This document shows positions 32,579-40,353 of a stretch of DNA of 64,000 bases, piece by piece. The stretch lies in contig NZ_CP107799.1 in NCBI RefSeq assembly GCF_041431135.1, forward strand, positions 4,216,001 to 4,280,000, read 5' to 3'. Numbering within the stretch: the first letter of the stretch is position 1; every line of letters begins with the position of its first letter. The notes under the pieces were generated by a model. That model was not told the DNA's origin and made no database searches. It saw only the letters and a program-made list of their open reading frames with translations. Source of the stretch: Streptomyces sp. NBC_00554. GTDB lineage: Bacteria > Actinomycetota > Actinomycetes > Streptomycetales > Streptomycetaceae. Position numbers and translations under genes: made by a program.

Positions 32579-32595
32579 GTATACGTGGCGTATAC
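32579..32595. promoter_or_regulatory. Palindromic operator of the PIN/RHH pair
   Basis: GTATACG and CGTATAC are perfect inverted arms around three bases, eight bases upstream of the antitoxin start. An overlapping 12-base palindrome, GGCGTATACGCC, extends to 32599. It is a fitting site for autorepression by the ribbon-helix-helix dimer. Confidence 0.7.
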
Positions 32596-32678
32596 GCCGG
32601 GCACTGCAGAACCGTGCGGACAACCACGTCGACCTCCGGGCCTGAACCGACGGGCCGGCCGGGACACGCGGCATGAGA

Positions 32679-32720
32679 CACCTGGCCCCGGACACCGTGG
32701 AGGGCGTCCGGGGCCAGGTG
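32679..32720 (-). terminator. Strong hairpin terminator after the DUF4352-like lipoprotein
   Basis: CACCTGGCCCCGGAC and its exact complement form a 15-pair stem around a 12-base loop, 44 bases past the stop of the lipoprotein gene on the minus strand. Confidence 0.75.
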
Positions 32721-32764
32721 ATCGTGTTCAGCAGACGTACGGCGTCGGCGACAGCCTCGGCGGG

Positions 32765-33367
32765 CTACTTTCCGGCGAACGTCCAGATGTACGGCTCGCC
32801 GTCCTCCTCCGCCCAGTGGACCTCCACGGACTTCGCGTTCGCGGGGATCAGGTAGGACTCGCACAGGACATGGCTCTCGCCCTGCTTCCAGCCCTCGATG
32901 TCGTACGGGTCCTCGCAGCCGGCCGCGTCGTCGGAGGCCCCGATCAGCAGCGCACCGCGCTGTCCGTCGGCGTAGATCTCGGTTTCATCGTTCGCATCGG
33001 ACGAATCCGTGAGGGCCGCGCCGACCTTGTGCGTGAACTTCACGTGCGCGACGGCGAGCACCATCCCCTTGGCCTCCGCCGGGTCCTGCACCAGCTTCTG
33101 CGCCTCGGCCTCCGTACCGAGGTCGACCTTCTGCGCCGTGATGTCGTACGTGACCTCGGCGTCGCCTTCCATGACCTTCCCCGTGGCGCTCTCACCGGTG
33201 CCGAGCTCGCCACCGGAGGCCGCCTCGGACGGAGACGGAGACGCCTCGGCCGCCGACTGCTGCGGCTTCGCGTCCGCGTCGTCACCCCCGCCACCGCAAG
33301 CGGTCAGCGAGAGAGCGAGTACGGCAACGGGCGCGGCGACTCGCAGCGCGGTCTTCCTGTAAAGCAA
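32765..33367 (-). CDS. Lipoprotein, DUF4352-like
   Basis: A 200-residue lipoprotein with signal peptide and lipobox SLTAC, a Ser/Ala/Glu linker, then a domain with alternating strands (VTYDITAQKVDLG, MVLAVAHVKFTHKVG, ending VHWAEEDGEPYIWTF), the layout of the immunoglobulin-like DUF4352 group. One Cys pair may form a disulfide. The TTG at 33367 has AGGAG directly upstream. A single gene, role unknown; not related in sequence to the cassette lipoproteins. Confidence 0.7.
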   Translation of the reverse strand: MLYRKTALRVAAPVAVLALSLTACGGGGDDADAKPQQSAAEASPSPSEAASGGELGTGESATGKVMEGDAEVTYDITAQKVDLGTEAEAQKLVQDPAEAKGMVLAVAHVKFTHKVGAALTDSSDANDETEIYADGQRGALLIGASDDAAGCEDPYDIEGWKQGESHVLCESYLIPANAKSVEVHWAEEDGEPYIWTFAGK

Positions 33368-33554
33368 AGAAACTCCTGGTAGACGTGTTCCCCCGAGTGA
33401 TCCGCCAGGCTAAAGCGCCGAGTCGTGGCGCAACGCGGCAAAGAACGTTTCACCCACACGACTCCACAGCATCCGCATGCCGCGACCGCACAGCCTCCAT
33501 TACCGCAACGCGAAAGTTGCGGTGCGTGACGGGGTGCGGGTGCCCGCTCGCGGC

Positions 33555-33950
33555 CTAGTTCTGCGGTGCCAGGCTTCGTACGACGTCGAACTCGTTGCCC
33601 TCGGGGTCTGCCATGACCACCCAGTTCCGGTCCGAGCCCTGGCCAACGTCCGTCCTGGTGGCGCCTAGGCCGAGCAATCTGGTCACCTCGTCCTCGGTGC
33701 TGCCGTCGATTGGGCTCACGTCGAGGTGAAGCCGGTTCTTCACGGCCTTGCCCTCGGGCACCTGGATGAACATCAGGGTGGGCGGCATCTGACGGGCCCG
33801 AACATCCTCGACGGTCGGCACCCACGAGCCGATCTCGACCTTGCCCTCGCTCCGGTCGATCACCTTGAAATCCAAGACCTCGCACCAGAAGGCCGCGAGC
33901 CTCTCCGGATCATGGCAGTCAACGACCAACTCGGTGAACCTACTTGTCAC
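33555..33950 (-). CDS. VOC-family (glyoxalase-like) protein
   Basis: A 131-residue protein of the vicinal oxygen chelate fold: two beta-alpha-beta-beta-beta units, seen as FTELVVDCHDPERLAAFWCEVL and, near the end, DPEGNEFDVVRSL. Such proteins bind metal and act on small molecules or confer drug resistance by binding. The substrate is unknown. GTG start; a single gene next to a GntR regulator on the same strand. Confidence 0.85.
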   Translation of the reverse strand: MTSRFTELVVDCHDPERLAAFWCEVLDFKVIDRSEGKVEIGSWVPTVEDVRARQMPPTLMFIQVPEGKAVKNRLHLDVSPIDGSTEDEVTRLLGLGATRTDVGQGSDRNWVVMADPEGNEFDVVRSLAPQN

Positions 33951-34002
33951 GACTCTCCCAGAGGGTGCGGACGGGGCTCAGAGTATGCCGCCTGGCCTCC
34001 GG

Positions 34003-34278
34003 TCACCGGTCGGCGACGAAGGAGCCCATGCCCCGGGTGGTGGTGATCAGGCCCTCCGCCCGCAGGGCCGCGGTGGCCTTACGAACCGTCTCGCGGGCCA
34101 CTCCGAATTCCTGCTCCAGCTTCACTTCGGAGATCAGGCCCCGAACTGGGTACTCACCGCTGGCGATTCGCTGCCGAACCACCTCGGCGATCTGCTGCCA
34201 CTTCGGCCTTGTCGGATCAAATTCGAACACAGGCAAACTGTACGTAGCACCCAGCAGGAAGTCATAGAGACCTCTCAC
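34003..34278 (-). CDS. Short GntR-family regulator
   Basis: About 91 residues holding only a GntR winged-helix domain: PKWQQIAEVVRQRIASGEY, then EVKLEQEFGVARETVRKATAAL and ITTTRGMGSFV. There is no effector-binding domain, as in the very short GntR proteins common in Streptomyces. The start is uncertain: GTG at 34278 is given, but TTG at 34236 (just before VFEFDP, a frequent family start) is possible; neither has a good ribosome site. Confidence 0.75.
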   Translation of the reverse strand: MRGLYDFLLGATYSLPVFEFDPTRPKWQQIAEVVRQRIASGEYPVRGLISEVKLEQEFGVARETVRKATAALRAEGLITTTRGMGSFVADR

Positions 34279-34280
34279 CC

Positions 34281-34290
34281 CCCATATGGG
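34281..34290. promoter_or_regulatory. Palindrome upstream of the GntR gene
   Basis: CCCATATGGG is a perfect ten-base palindrome two bases upstream of the GTG start candidate, in the divergent promoter region with the gene at 34393. It is a candidate GntR operator. Confidence 0.4.
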
Positions 34291-34332
34291 TAGACAACCC
34301 CCAGCAGGCACCCCTACGGTTCTGATGACAGA

Positions 34333-34362
34333 CCCCGGCGACGGATGGAAGCCGTCCCGGGG
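34333..34362 (+). promoter_or_regulatory. Leader hairpin ahead of the 34393 gene
   Basis: CCCCGGCGACGG pairs with CCGTCCCGGGG (one bulged base) across seven bases, ending 30 bases before the start codon. It could affect translation or stop read-through. Confidence 0.4.
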
Positions 34363-34392
34363 CGTGGCCGAACGCTTCGAAGGAGCGCCAGC

Positions 34393-34704
34393 ATGCAAAA
34401 CCCTATCCTCCGACTCCTCGGATGGACCCTCACCGCCTTAACCCCGCGCCCGAGCGGCCGACACCGAGCACCACACCTCACCTGGCACCTCCCGGACCCA
34501 CGCGCTCCCCAACTCCCCCACCACGCCAGCCCACTTGACGGCGCTGCGTCACCCCTCGTACGCCCGTACCTCCTGGGCGACGCCGAGTCACACCTGGAAG
34601 CCCGCCGCCAACGCGAACGCCGCCGCGCCCTCTACCTCGCGACCCTGGGCATCGACATCGGCCCGAACCGCATCCACGGCATCCCCGTGGGAGCCACCCG
34701 ATGA
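34393..34704 (+). CDS. Hypothetical protein in a two-gene unit divergent from GntR
   Basis: A 103-residue basic, His/Pro/Arg-rich protein of unknown function. The ATG at 34393 has AAGGAG eight bases upstream, so translation is likely. The C-terminal half is helical and Arg-rich (ESHLEARRQRERRRALYLA). Its stop overlaps the next start (ATGA). Gene pairs like this beside short GntR or XRE regulators are frequent in Streptomyces. Confidence 0.65.
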   Translation: MQNPILRLLGWTLTALTPRPSGRHRAPHLTWHLPDPRAPQLPHHASPLDGAASPLVRPYLLGDAESHLEARRQRERRRALYLATLGIDIGPNRIHGIPVGATR

Positions 34705-35045
34705 CCGCCCGCCCACCGGTCCGCATGTGCGCCCGCTGCCAACGCACAACGAGCGAACCGGTCCTGGTCCACGAGGTACACGCGGCCACCGGCCCCGGCT
34801 TCAACGTCTACGCCTGCCCGGACTGCGCCGACCATTACCCGCCGTTGACGGATCCCCTGGAACTCCTCGAAGCCGAGCCCCCAAGACCGTCCCGGATGAC
34901 CATCCGTATCTACAAGGTCACGCCCGAGGGTGCCGTCGCCCAGGAGCGCGGCGAGATCCGCACCTGGACCGGCAGCCGCATCGACCCCACCCCGCAGACC
35001 GCGGCTTTCCCTCCGTGCAACTGCCCAAGATGCGGGACAGCCTGA
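34701..35045 (+). CDS. Hypothetical protein with zinc-ribbon-like cysteines
   Basis: A 114-residue protein with CARC near the start and CPDC about 30 residues later, which could bind one zinc; a last CNCPRC lies at the C-terminus. No enzyme motif is seen. It overlaps the previous gene by four bases and is translated with it. Role unknown. Confidence 0.65.
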   Translation: MTARPPVRMCARCQRTTSEPVLVHEVHAATGPGFNVYACPDCADHYPPLTDPLELLEAEPPRPSRMTIRIYKVTPEGAVAQERGEIRTWTGSRIDPTPQTAAFPPCNCPRCGTA

Positions 35046-35149
35046 ATAACTCCCGCGAAGACACACAGACAGGTCTGGCCCCAGGCGCCACCCCAAGCGT
35101 CCGGGACCAGACCCGCCAATATCGCCATTACTCTTGGCTTCATCCTGGC

Positions 35150-35182
35150 CTCACGGGGAGTCCACTGTGAAGCGCCGCTCTT
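35150..35182. repeat. Copy of the lipoprotein B start region, truncated after five codons
   Basis: These 33 bases are identical to 35968-36000, which carry the ribosome site, GTG start and first five codons of the lipoprotein at 35985. Here the frame reads V-K-R-R-S and then stops (TGA). About 60 bases before each copy are also alike (both have CTCTTG at the same distance), so the promoter was copied too. It is a remnant of a duplicated or replaced gene. Confidence 0.75.
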
Positions 35183-35197
35183 GAAGGTCATGAACTG

Positions 35198-35590
35198 ATG
35201 TCCCCCAACAGATCACTGGCCGACTCGGCGGTGGTGGCCCGTCTCGGCGGCGGAGTCGTTGCAGCGGCACGCCTGTGTGTCATCGTTCCGGCGGTCTTCA
35301 TCGTCGTGTACTTCCTGCTGGCCATCGTGACCCCGCGTTCCTTCGTCCCGGTCTGGGTCTGGACGGAGCGTGCGGTGGTGTCCGCGGGCATTCTCGGCGT
35401 GCTGTGGATCTTCACGCGCCACCCATGGCACAGCCGTCGGCCCGCAGGCCTCACCCACGACCTCGCCGTCTCCTGCCTCCTCGTCCTGCCGGCGGTCGTG
35501 ACCGGCTTCTGGCCGGCTGTCTTCGGCGCCTTCGTCACCCCGCTGATGGTGGCTGGCTCCGCGATCACGGAGAGGTTCCGCAGTGCCTGA
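35198..35590 (+). CDS. Small membrane protein
   Basis: A 130-residue protein with about four hydrophobic helices (near LCVIVPAVFIVVYFLLAIV, AVVSAGILGVLWIF and the last 40 residues) and no recognised motif. It begins just after the truncated lipoprotein start copy and could be transcribed from that copied promoter. A hairpin terminator lies about 200 bases downstream. Unknown role. Confidence 0.55.
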   Translation: MSPNRSLADSAVVARLGGGVVAAARLCVIVPAVFIVVYFLLAIVTPRSFVPVWVWTERAVVSAGILGVLWIFTRHPWHSRRPAGLTHDLAVSCLLVLPAVVTGFWPAVFGAFVTPLMVAGSAITERFRSA

Positions 35591-35967
35591 CCTTTCCGAC
35601 GACGCACATACGATTCGGGGGCCCAGCCCGGCTCCGAGCCGCGACGAGGTCCCGTGCGTCTTCGAGCGTGGGAAGCAGTCGAGCGGCTCTATCGGGCGCC
35701 CGGGCGCAGAGCGATCCTCTGACGGCACCGCGACCGCTCCTTCTCATCGCTCGAGCAATCCACGAACCCGACAGGCAACACCCTCTCGATAACGGCGCCG
35801 AACGCCCACCAGGCGTTCGGGGCCGCTGTGCGCCTGGACACGATCACGCCAAAAGCGCAGCCAACCTGCCCTCATTCCTCCCCGTCTGCCCGGTCGTGCA
35901 AGGAAGTTCGCTGTGGCGAAACCAATCGCCGCGCAGATACCGTCAGTGCTCTTGACTGAACATCTGT
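35591..35967. other. Intergenic region before cassette B
   Basis: About 380 bases with no supported gene; short open frames here lack ribosome sites. It ends with the promoter-like stretch shared with the region before 35150 and holds the hairpin at 35794-35824. Confidence 0.45.
35794..35824 (+). terminator. Hairpin terminator
   Basis: GGCGCCGAACGCC pairs with GGCGTTCGGGGCC across five bases with one mismatch. It is of typical Streptomyces form and probably ends transcripts from the 35198 gene before cassette B. Confidence 0.6.
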
Positions 35968-35984
35968 CTCACGGGGAGTCCACT

Positions 35985-36635
35985 GTGAAGCGCCGCTCTT
36001 TGCCCGTTGCTGCCGCGCTCGCCGCGACCGCAGCCCTGCTGCTGACCGCATGCGGCAGCGGGGACGACAGCTCGAAGGACAACGACAAGATCGCAGGGGC
36101 CGACACCAGCGACACGACGACTTCGGCTTCGCCGAGCGCAACGGGCGCTGCGAGCCGCCCCCAGGTCACCCTGCCGGACGACCTCACCGACACCTTCGAA
36201 AACTGGAAGACCGGCGACGCGACCCAGGACGCCGTCCTTGCGGATGTCGCAAAGAGGGTCGACACGACGAACTACGCCATCACCGAGGGCAACGCCGAGC
36301 TGCCCGCCCTCAGCTTCTACTACAGCGGAACGGCGCTGGCCGACGCCAAAGACTGGGTCCAGTCCATCGTGAAGGACGGCTACTCGATCACGGGCGCAAA
36401 CCGCTACTACAACCCCAAGGTTGACGTCTTCGACGCTTCATCGGCGGGGGTCGTGTACTGCGAGGACCAGTCGAAGGCCTACGCGAAGGACCGCAAGTCG
36501 GAGAAGGTCTACAAGACTGCTGCGACCGACAAGTCGTACGTCCTCTACACATCACGGCTCGAGAAGAACAAGCAGGGCGTCTGGCAGACAACGAAGCTCA
36601 CTTCGGAGAGGGGACACAAGTCGTGCACGCCGTAG
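35985..36635 (+). CDS. Lipoprotein of the duplicated T7SS-linked cassette (copy B)
   Basis: Lipoprotein of 216 residues and paralogue of that at 17205. Signal peptide with lipobox LLTAC, Ser/Thr/Asp linker, then RPQVTLPDDLTDTFENWKTG, a central domain with SFYYSGTAL, and VVYCEDQSKAYAKDRKSEK. The GTG at 35985 follows GGGGAG, the same 33 bases found at 35150. It overlaps the secreted-protein gene by 13 bases. Unknown function; with its neighbours it opens the T7SS-like locus. Confidence 0.77.
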   Translation: MKRRSLPVAAALAATAALLLTACGSGDDSSKDNDKIAGADTSDTTTSASPSATGAASRPQVTLPDDLTDTFENWKTGDATQDAVLADVAKRVDTTNYAITEGNAELPALSFYYSGTALADAKDWVQSIVKDGYSITGANRYYNPKVDVFDASSAGVVYCEDQSKAYAKDRKSEKVYKTAATDKSYVLYTSRLEKNKQGVWQTTKLTSERGHKSCTP

Positions 36636-37663
36636 CAGCCCGCAGTCGCCTCGTCGTGGTCGGCATTCTCTCGGGAGCACTTGTCCTGGTACCGGGAACC
36701 GCCTTCGCGGACTGGCCGCCAAGCGCGGGCACCCAGGGCAACACCAAGCAGACCGCCAGCGCCGACGCCGGCACCTTGGTCTCGAAGGTCACCTATTCCG
36801 GCTCCGTACGCTCTGGTGGCAGCAAGAGCGCCATCCAGCCTGTGGGCAACTGGACCCCACCTGCATGCTGGTACGAGCCTCGTTCGGTCGCGGACTTCGA
36901 GAAGTACGTCGAGACGATGTACGAGGAGACGATCAACACCCCCGGTCAGGCCAACTACGCCAAGGCTGCGGTTGGTCAGTTCCGCGACATCTATAAGGAC
37001 GGCGAGTACAAGGATTACAACGGCGACAAGGCCGACGAGGGCAACTGGTGGGTCGCCGTCCAGAATCCTGACCGCGTCGACGACCCCGCCAGCTGGGAGT
37101 GCAGCAAGCTGCCGTTCTGGGTGGAGAACAACGATGATCCCGGCGTCGACCAAGCGGTCACGCCAAAGATGCTCGCCGAAGCCGCCTACAACGCGATTCA
37201 GCTCCCGGGTACCAAGGTCACCCTCGCCCCCGAGGACATCACCAAGGTCAACCTCTCCACCTGGGCTTGGCTCGACAAGACCCAGTTCAAGGAGGTCGCG
37301 GTGACCGCGGCTCTCAATGTCGCCGGCCTCAACATCCAGGCGACGACCACGGCGAAGCCCGTCTCCCTCGAACTCGAGCCAGGCACCGGCGATGCCGAGA
37401 CCTACCCGACCTCCAGCGTCTGCAGGATCAACGGCGATGGCTCCATCGGCGAGCCCTACGCCAAGGGCAAGTCCGACGAGACCCCACCCTGCGGCATCAA
37501 GTACCTCCGGTCGTCGGGCAGCGGGACATTCAATCTCAAGGCGACCATCACCTGGGAGATCGACTGGACCGGCACAGGTGGTGCGGGCGGCGATCTTCCT
37601 GACGGCACCTTCGGGACAACCCAGGACATTACCGTCCAGGAAATCCAGTCCGTCAACCGCTGA
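36623..37663 (+). CDS. Secreted protein of the duplicated T7SS-linked cassette (copy B)
   Basis: Exported protein of 346 residues with signal peptide ending AFA, paralogue of that at 17849. Shared features: PPACWYEP, VNLSTWAWLD, TTAKPVSLELEPGT, an in-order set of Cys (SSVCRINGDGSIG, TPPCGIKYLR), and the closing GGDLPDGTF, TTQD, VQEIQSVNR. The C-terminal halves are much more alike than the N-terminal ones, so the C-terminal part probably makes the conserved contact. The GTG start overlaps the lipoprotein gene and follows GAGAGGGGA. Confidence 0.75.
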   Translation: MHAVAARSRLVVVGILSGALVLVPGTAFADWPPSAGTQGNTKQTASADAGTLVSKVTYSGSVRSGGSKSAIQPVGNWTPPACWYEPRSVADFEKYVETMYEETINTPGQANYAKAAVGQFRDIYKDGEYKDYNGDKADEGNWWVAVQNPDRVDDPASWECSKLPFWVENNDDPGVDQAVTPKMLAEAAYNAIQLPGTKVTLAPEDITKVNLSTWAWLDKTQFKEVAVTAALNVAGLNIQATTTAKPVSLELEPGTGDAETYPTSSVCRINGDGSIGEPYAKGKSDETPPCGIKYLRSSGSGTFNLKATITWEIDWTGTGGAGGDLPDGTFGTTQDITVQEIQSVNR

Positions 37664-37723
37664 TCAGAGCCACCACCCCGGAGCTCGAAGCCGCCGTCGA
37701 CCCGTCAGGAACCCGGACACGAC

Positions 37724-38026
37724 ATGAGTGACCTGCGCCTCGAAGACACCATCTTCCAGGATCTGAAGAAGACCTTCTCCACCATCAGCGACCGCATGGA
37801 TGCAACGCGCCGCACCCTGCGAGGCACGGACGCCTCGGCAGTCGGGCAGAGCCAACTCGTCGAGGACGTACAGGACTTCGCCGACGAGTGGGGGTACGGA
37901 ATCAAGCAGCTCGGCAAGCACACTCAGGGTGCGGTCAAGATGATCAACAAGATCGGCGAGTCCTTCAACCAGCTCGACCTGGACCTCGCCGAATCGCTCA
38001 AGGCCCCGAAGAAGAAGGGCAAGTGA
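37724..38026 (+). CDS. Esx-like small helical protein (copy B)
   Basis: A 100-residue helical protein of WXG100 size. QDFADEWGYG holds the turn with the conserved D-F-x-x-x-W, and the last helix ends in F-N-Q-L-D then LDLAESL, in the place of a YxxxD/E export signal, followed by a Lys-rich tail KKKGK. One base separates it from the T7SS-signal protein gene, so it may be that protein's export partner. It is third in cassette B, as its paralogue is in cassette A. Confidence 0.72.
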   Translation: MSDLRLEDTIFQDLKKTFSTISDRMDATRRTLRGTDASAVGQSQLVEDVQDFADEWGYGIKQLGKHTQGAVKMINKIGESFNQLDLDLAESLKAPKKKGK

Positions 38027-38027
38027 C

Positions 38028-39317
38028 GTGGCCGGCAAGCGCCCCGCATTTCTGCACATAGGTTGGGACCCCACCCCCGGAGACGTGGAAGACACCCGGG
38101 ACCTCGCCAAGAAACTCGGCGGACTGGCAAGCGAGTTGGGGACGGCTCTGCGGGAGCTGGAACGGATCGAATGCGGGGCGTGGCAGGGCAAGACCGCGCT
38201 CGCCTTCACCGAGTACATCGGTCAGGACGTCACCCCCCTCATTCGCAAGAGCCACGACTCCTTCGACAAGGCCTCGCGCGCCCTGCACCGGTGGGCCAAC
38301 GAACTTCACGACTTCCAGGATGAAGCGAACCGCCTCGAGAAGTCCGCCGGTGAGAAGCTCGAGGCCCGGGAGAAGGCCGAGCAGAAGGCCGAGGGCAAAG
38401 GCAGCGAGGAACTCGGCAAGGCCTCCGGCGCGGTGGACGAGGTCACCGGCAAGGTCCACGACCTTGAGGAGCGATACAAGGAAGCCGCGGGGAAGATCAG
38501 CAAGGAGCTCGACAAGGCCGGCGACATCGCCCCGGACGAGCCCGGCTTCTGGGACAAGCTCACCAAGGGCGTCGCGGACGCGTGGGACGCCACTGGTCAG
38601 TGGATCAAGGACCACGCCGACATGATCAAGTTGATCGGCGACCTGCTGAGTGACCTGACCGCGGTTCTGGCCCTGCTGGCCATCGTCACACTTCCATTTC
38701 CGCCTCTCGCGGCGATCTTCGGTACGGCCGCGCTCATCACCAGTGGGCTCGCTCTGGTGGCGCACGGAATCGCCAAGGCTGCCGGCGCCGACGTGAGCTG
38801 GATGCAGATCGGGTTGGACGCTGTGGGGCTGATGCCAGGGATCGGAGCGTTCAGCAAGGGGATCAAGGTGGCTGGCAAGACTCCGGCGCTGGCCAGTGCC
38901 GCTGCGGCCAGCAAGGCCGGAGCGCTCGGCAAGGGATTCCAGGCAACCAATATCGGCAGGGCGCGCATGCTGCTGTCCACAGGCGAGCAGGCGGGGTTTG
39001 TCAAGGGTGGGATCAAGTTGCTGCCCGGCAAGGTAGTACTCGGTGGTATGGCCGACAACGTCTACGACGTCTCACACGCGACCAGTGGCCTGGCGTCGCG
39101 GATGGGAGGGATCGCCAACCAGGGCTACCACGCGGGCCAATGGCTCGGCTCCAAGGGAGCCAACCTCATACCGGGTGTGAATATCAATCCACTGGGAGCC
39201 GGCATCGCCATGGACGCCGGATTCAAGATCCTCCCCAAGATCACGAGTATTCACGATCACGTGGGAGAGGCCCTCTTCCCCGGCGACCAGTTCGCGAAGT
39301 CGGCCTCGGGCAACTGA
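38028..39317 (+). CDS. T7SS-signal-type protein with membrane-active middle region (1)
   Basis: A 429-residue protein. The first 100 residues match the putative type VII signal domain of Streptomyces toxins (GWDPTPGDVEDTRDLAKKLG, then WQGKTALAFTEYIG). A charged coiled coil follows (about 105-165), then a W-D-A-T/W-I-K-D-H-A-D segment, hydrophobic helices (about 205-245), and DAVGLMPGIGAFSKGIKVAG, a pre-toxin-like Gly motif. The C-terminus is not a known nuclease or protease domain. The same plan is seen at 43068. It could be a membrane-acting effector or a structural substrate. GTG start. Confidence 0.72.
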   Translation: MAGKRPAFLHIGWDPTPGDVEDTRDLAKKLGGLASELGTALRELERIECGAWQGKTALAFTEYIGQDVTPLIRKSHDSFDKASRALHRWANELHDFQDEANRLEKSAGEKLEAREKAEQKAEGKGSEELGKASGAVDEVTGKVHDLEERYKEAAGKISKELDKAGDIAPDEPGFWDKLTKGVADAWDATGQWIKDHADMIKLIGDLLSDLTAVLALLAIVTLPFPPLAAIFGTAALITSGLALVAHGIAKAAGADVSWMQIGLDAVGLMPGIGAFSKGIKVAGKTPALASAAAASKAGALGKGFQATNIGRARMLLSTGEQAGFVKGGIKLLPGKVVLGGMADNVYDVSHATSGLASRMGGIANQGYHAGQWLGSKGANLIPGVNINPLGAGIAMDAGFKILPKITSIHDHVGEALFPGDQFAKSASGN

Positions 39318-39393
39318 AGGTCCGGAACGTAATGGCAGAGTGGTCGCGCAGGACAGCGGATTCGGATTCGTACCCAGGAAGATGGATAAGGCC

Positions 39394-40311
39394 ATGACCA
39401 TCTGGCAGCCCGAACCGGGCGAGACGCTTCTCACCCGTTCCTTTGTCACCCTCGCTACAGGCGCGGCCATGCGCGTCAGAGGCATGCGCTGGTTCCGCGA
39501 CACCGAACGCAACGACATCCAGAACGAACTTCCGGGCTGGCCCGAAGGGCCGGTTTACACGGCCCGTTCGACAGGTGACTCAGTCGCGCGAAACACCGTA
39601 AAGGGCGCGGCGATTGCGGTGGGTGTCGCCGTCATGGGCATCCTCTCCTCGCAGGGCGGCAGTGTCGGCGGCTCCTCCGGCCCCGGCTCCGGCAAGGACA
39701 CATCGGACGACCGCGCGGACGAAGTCGAGGACTTCCCCGTCGTGTGGGCCGCACCCAGTACGATCGCCCGCACCTTGCCCTGGCAGCTGGATCCCGTGCG
39801 CTCCCCCGAGGAGCACTACCGCACACACGCGATCGTCACCGACCGGCGACTGGTCATCGTGGGGTTTCCGTACTCCAAAAAGAACGACGAGCTCATCGAG
39901 GACGAAGTCCTTTGGGAGATCCCCCGATCGCAGATCAGCCGGGTCGAACCAAAGGCCTTCAAGGACGGGAATGACGTCAAGATCGTCTTCAGCGATGGCT
40001 CATGGTGCAGGCTTCGGGCCATCACACGGGAGAAGTTCACTCGCTACCTGATCCACCCTCGCGATTTGATCCCTCTGGAAACCCTGACACCGGCACAGCG
40101 GAGCACCGTCGAGGGCTTCGTCGCCTCGTCCGCCCCGCCCGAAGAGATCGGAAAGCCGGTCGTCAGTCGCAACCCCTGCGGTCACTACCGGATCGATTTT
40201 CTGAAGCTGAATCAAGTCGACTCGTTCTTCGGGCTCTCCGAACACTCCACGCTCATGGACTCTGAAGGAGTTGAGGTGGAGATCACCGCCTACCACCCAG
40301 ACGACTTCTGA
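39394..40311 (+). CDS. Unknown protein with PH/GRAM-like domain
   Basis: A 305-residue protein of unknown role. N-terminal W-Q-P-E-P-G-E-T-L-L; a short hydrophobic stretch near residue 70 followed by Gly/Ser; then a beta-rich segment HAIVTDRRLVIVGFPYSK, VLWEIPRSQISRVEP, VKIVFSDGSWCRLRA, the strand pattern of PH/GRAM-type membrane-binding domains. It follows the T7SS-signal gene by 76 bases on the same strand and might be an immunity or chaperone protein. An ATG at 39382 is the alternative start; ribosome-site spacing favours 39394. Confidence 0.65.
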   Translation: MTIWQPEPGETLLTRSFVTLATGAAMRVRGMRWFRDTERNDIQNELPGWPEGPVYTARSTGDSVARNTVKGAAIAVGVAVMGILSSQGGSVGGSSGPGSGKDTSDDRADEVEDFPVVWAAPSTIARTLPWQLDPVRSPEEHYRTHAIVTDRRLVIVGFPYSKKNDELIEDEVLWEIPRSQISRVEPKAFKDGNDVKIVFSDGSWCRLRAITREKFTRYLIHPRDLIPLETLTPAQRSTVEGFVASSAPPEEIGKPVVSRNPCGHYRIDFLKLNQVDSFFGLSEHSTLMDSEGVEVEITAYHPDDF

Positions 40312-40353
40312 CCCCGAAATGCGCTGAACCCCACCAGGACGGCATCACCCGAC

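Noticed and set aside
35583..35792. Small reading frame after the 35198 membrane gene
   Set aside because: No ribosome site, odd composition and a terminator soon after; treated as noncoding.
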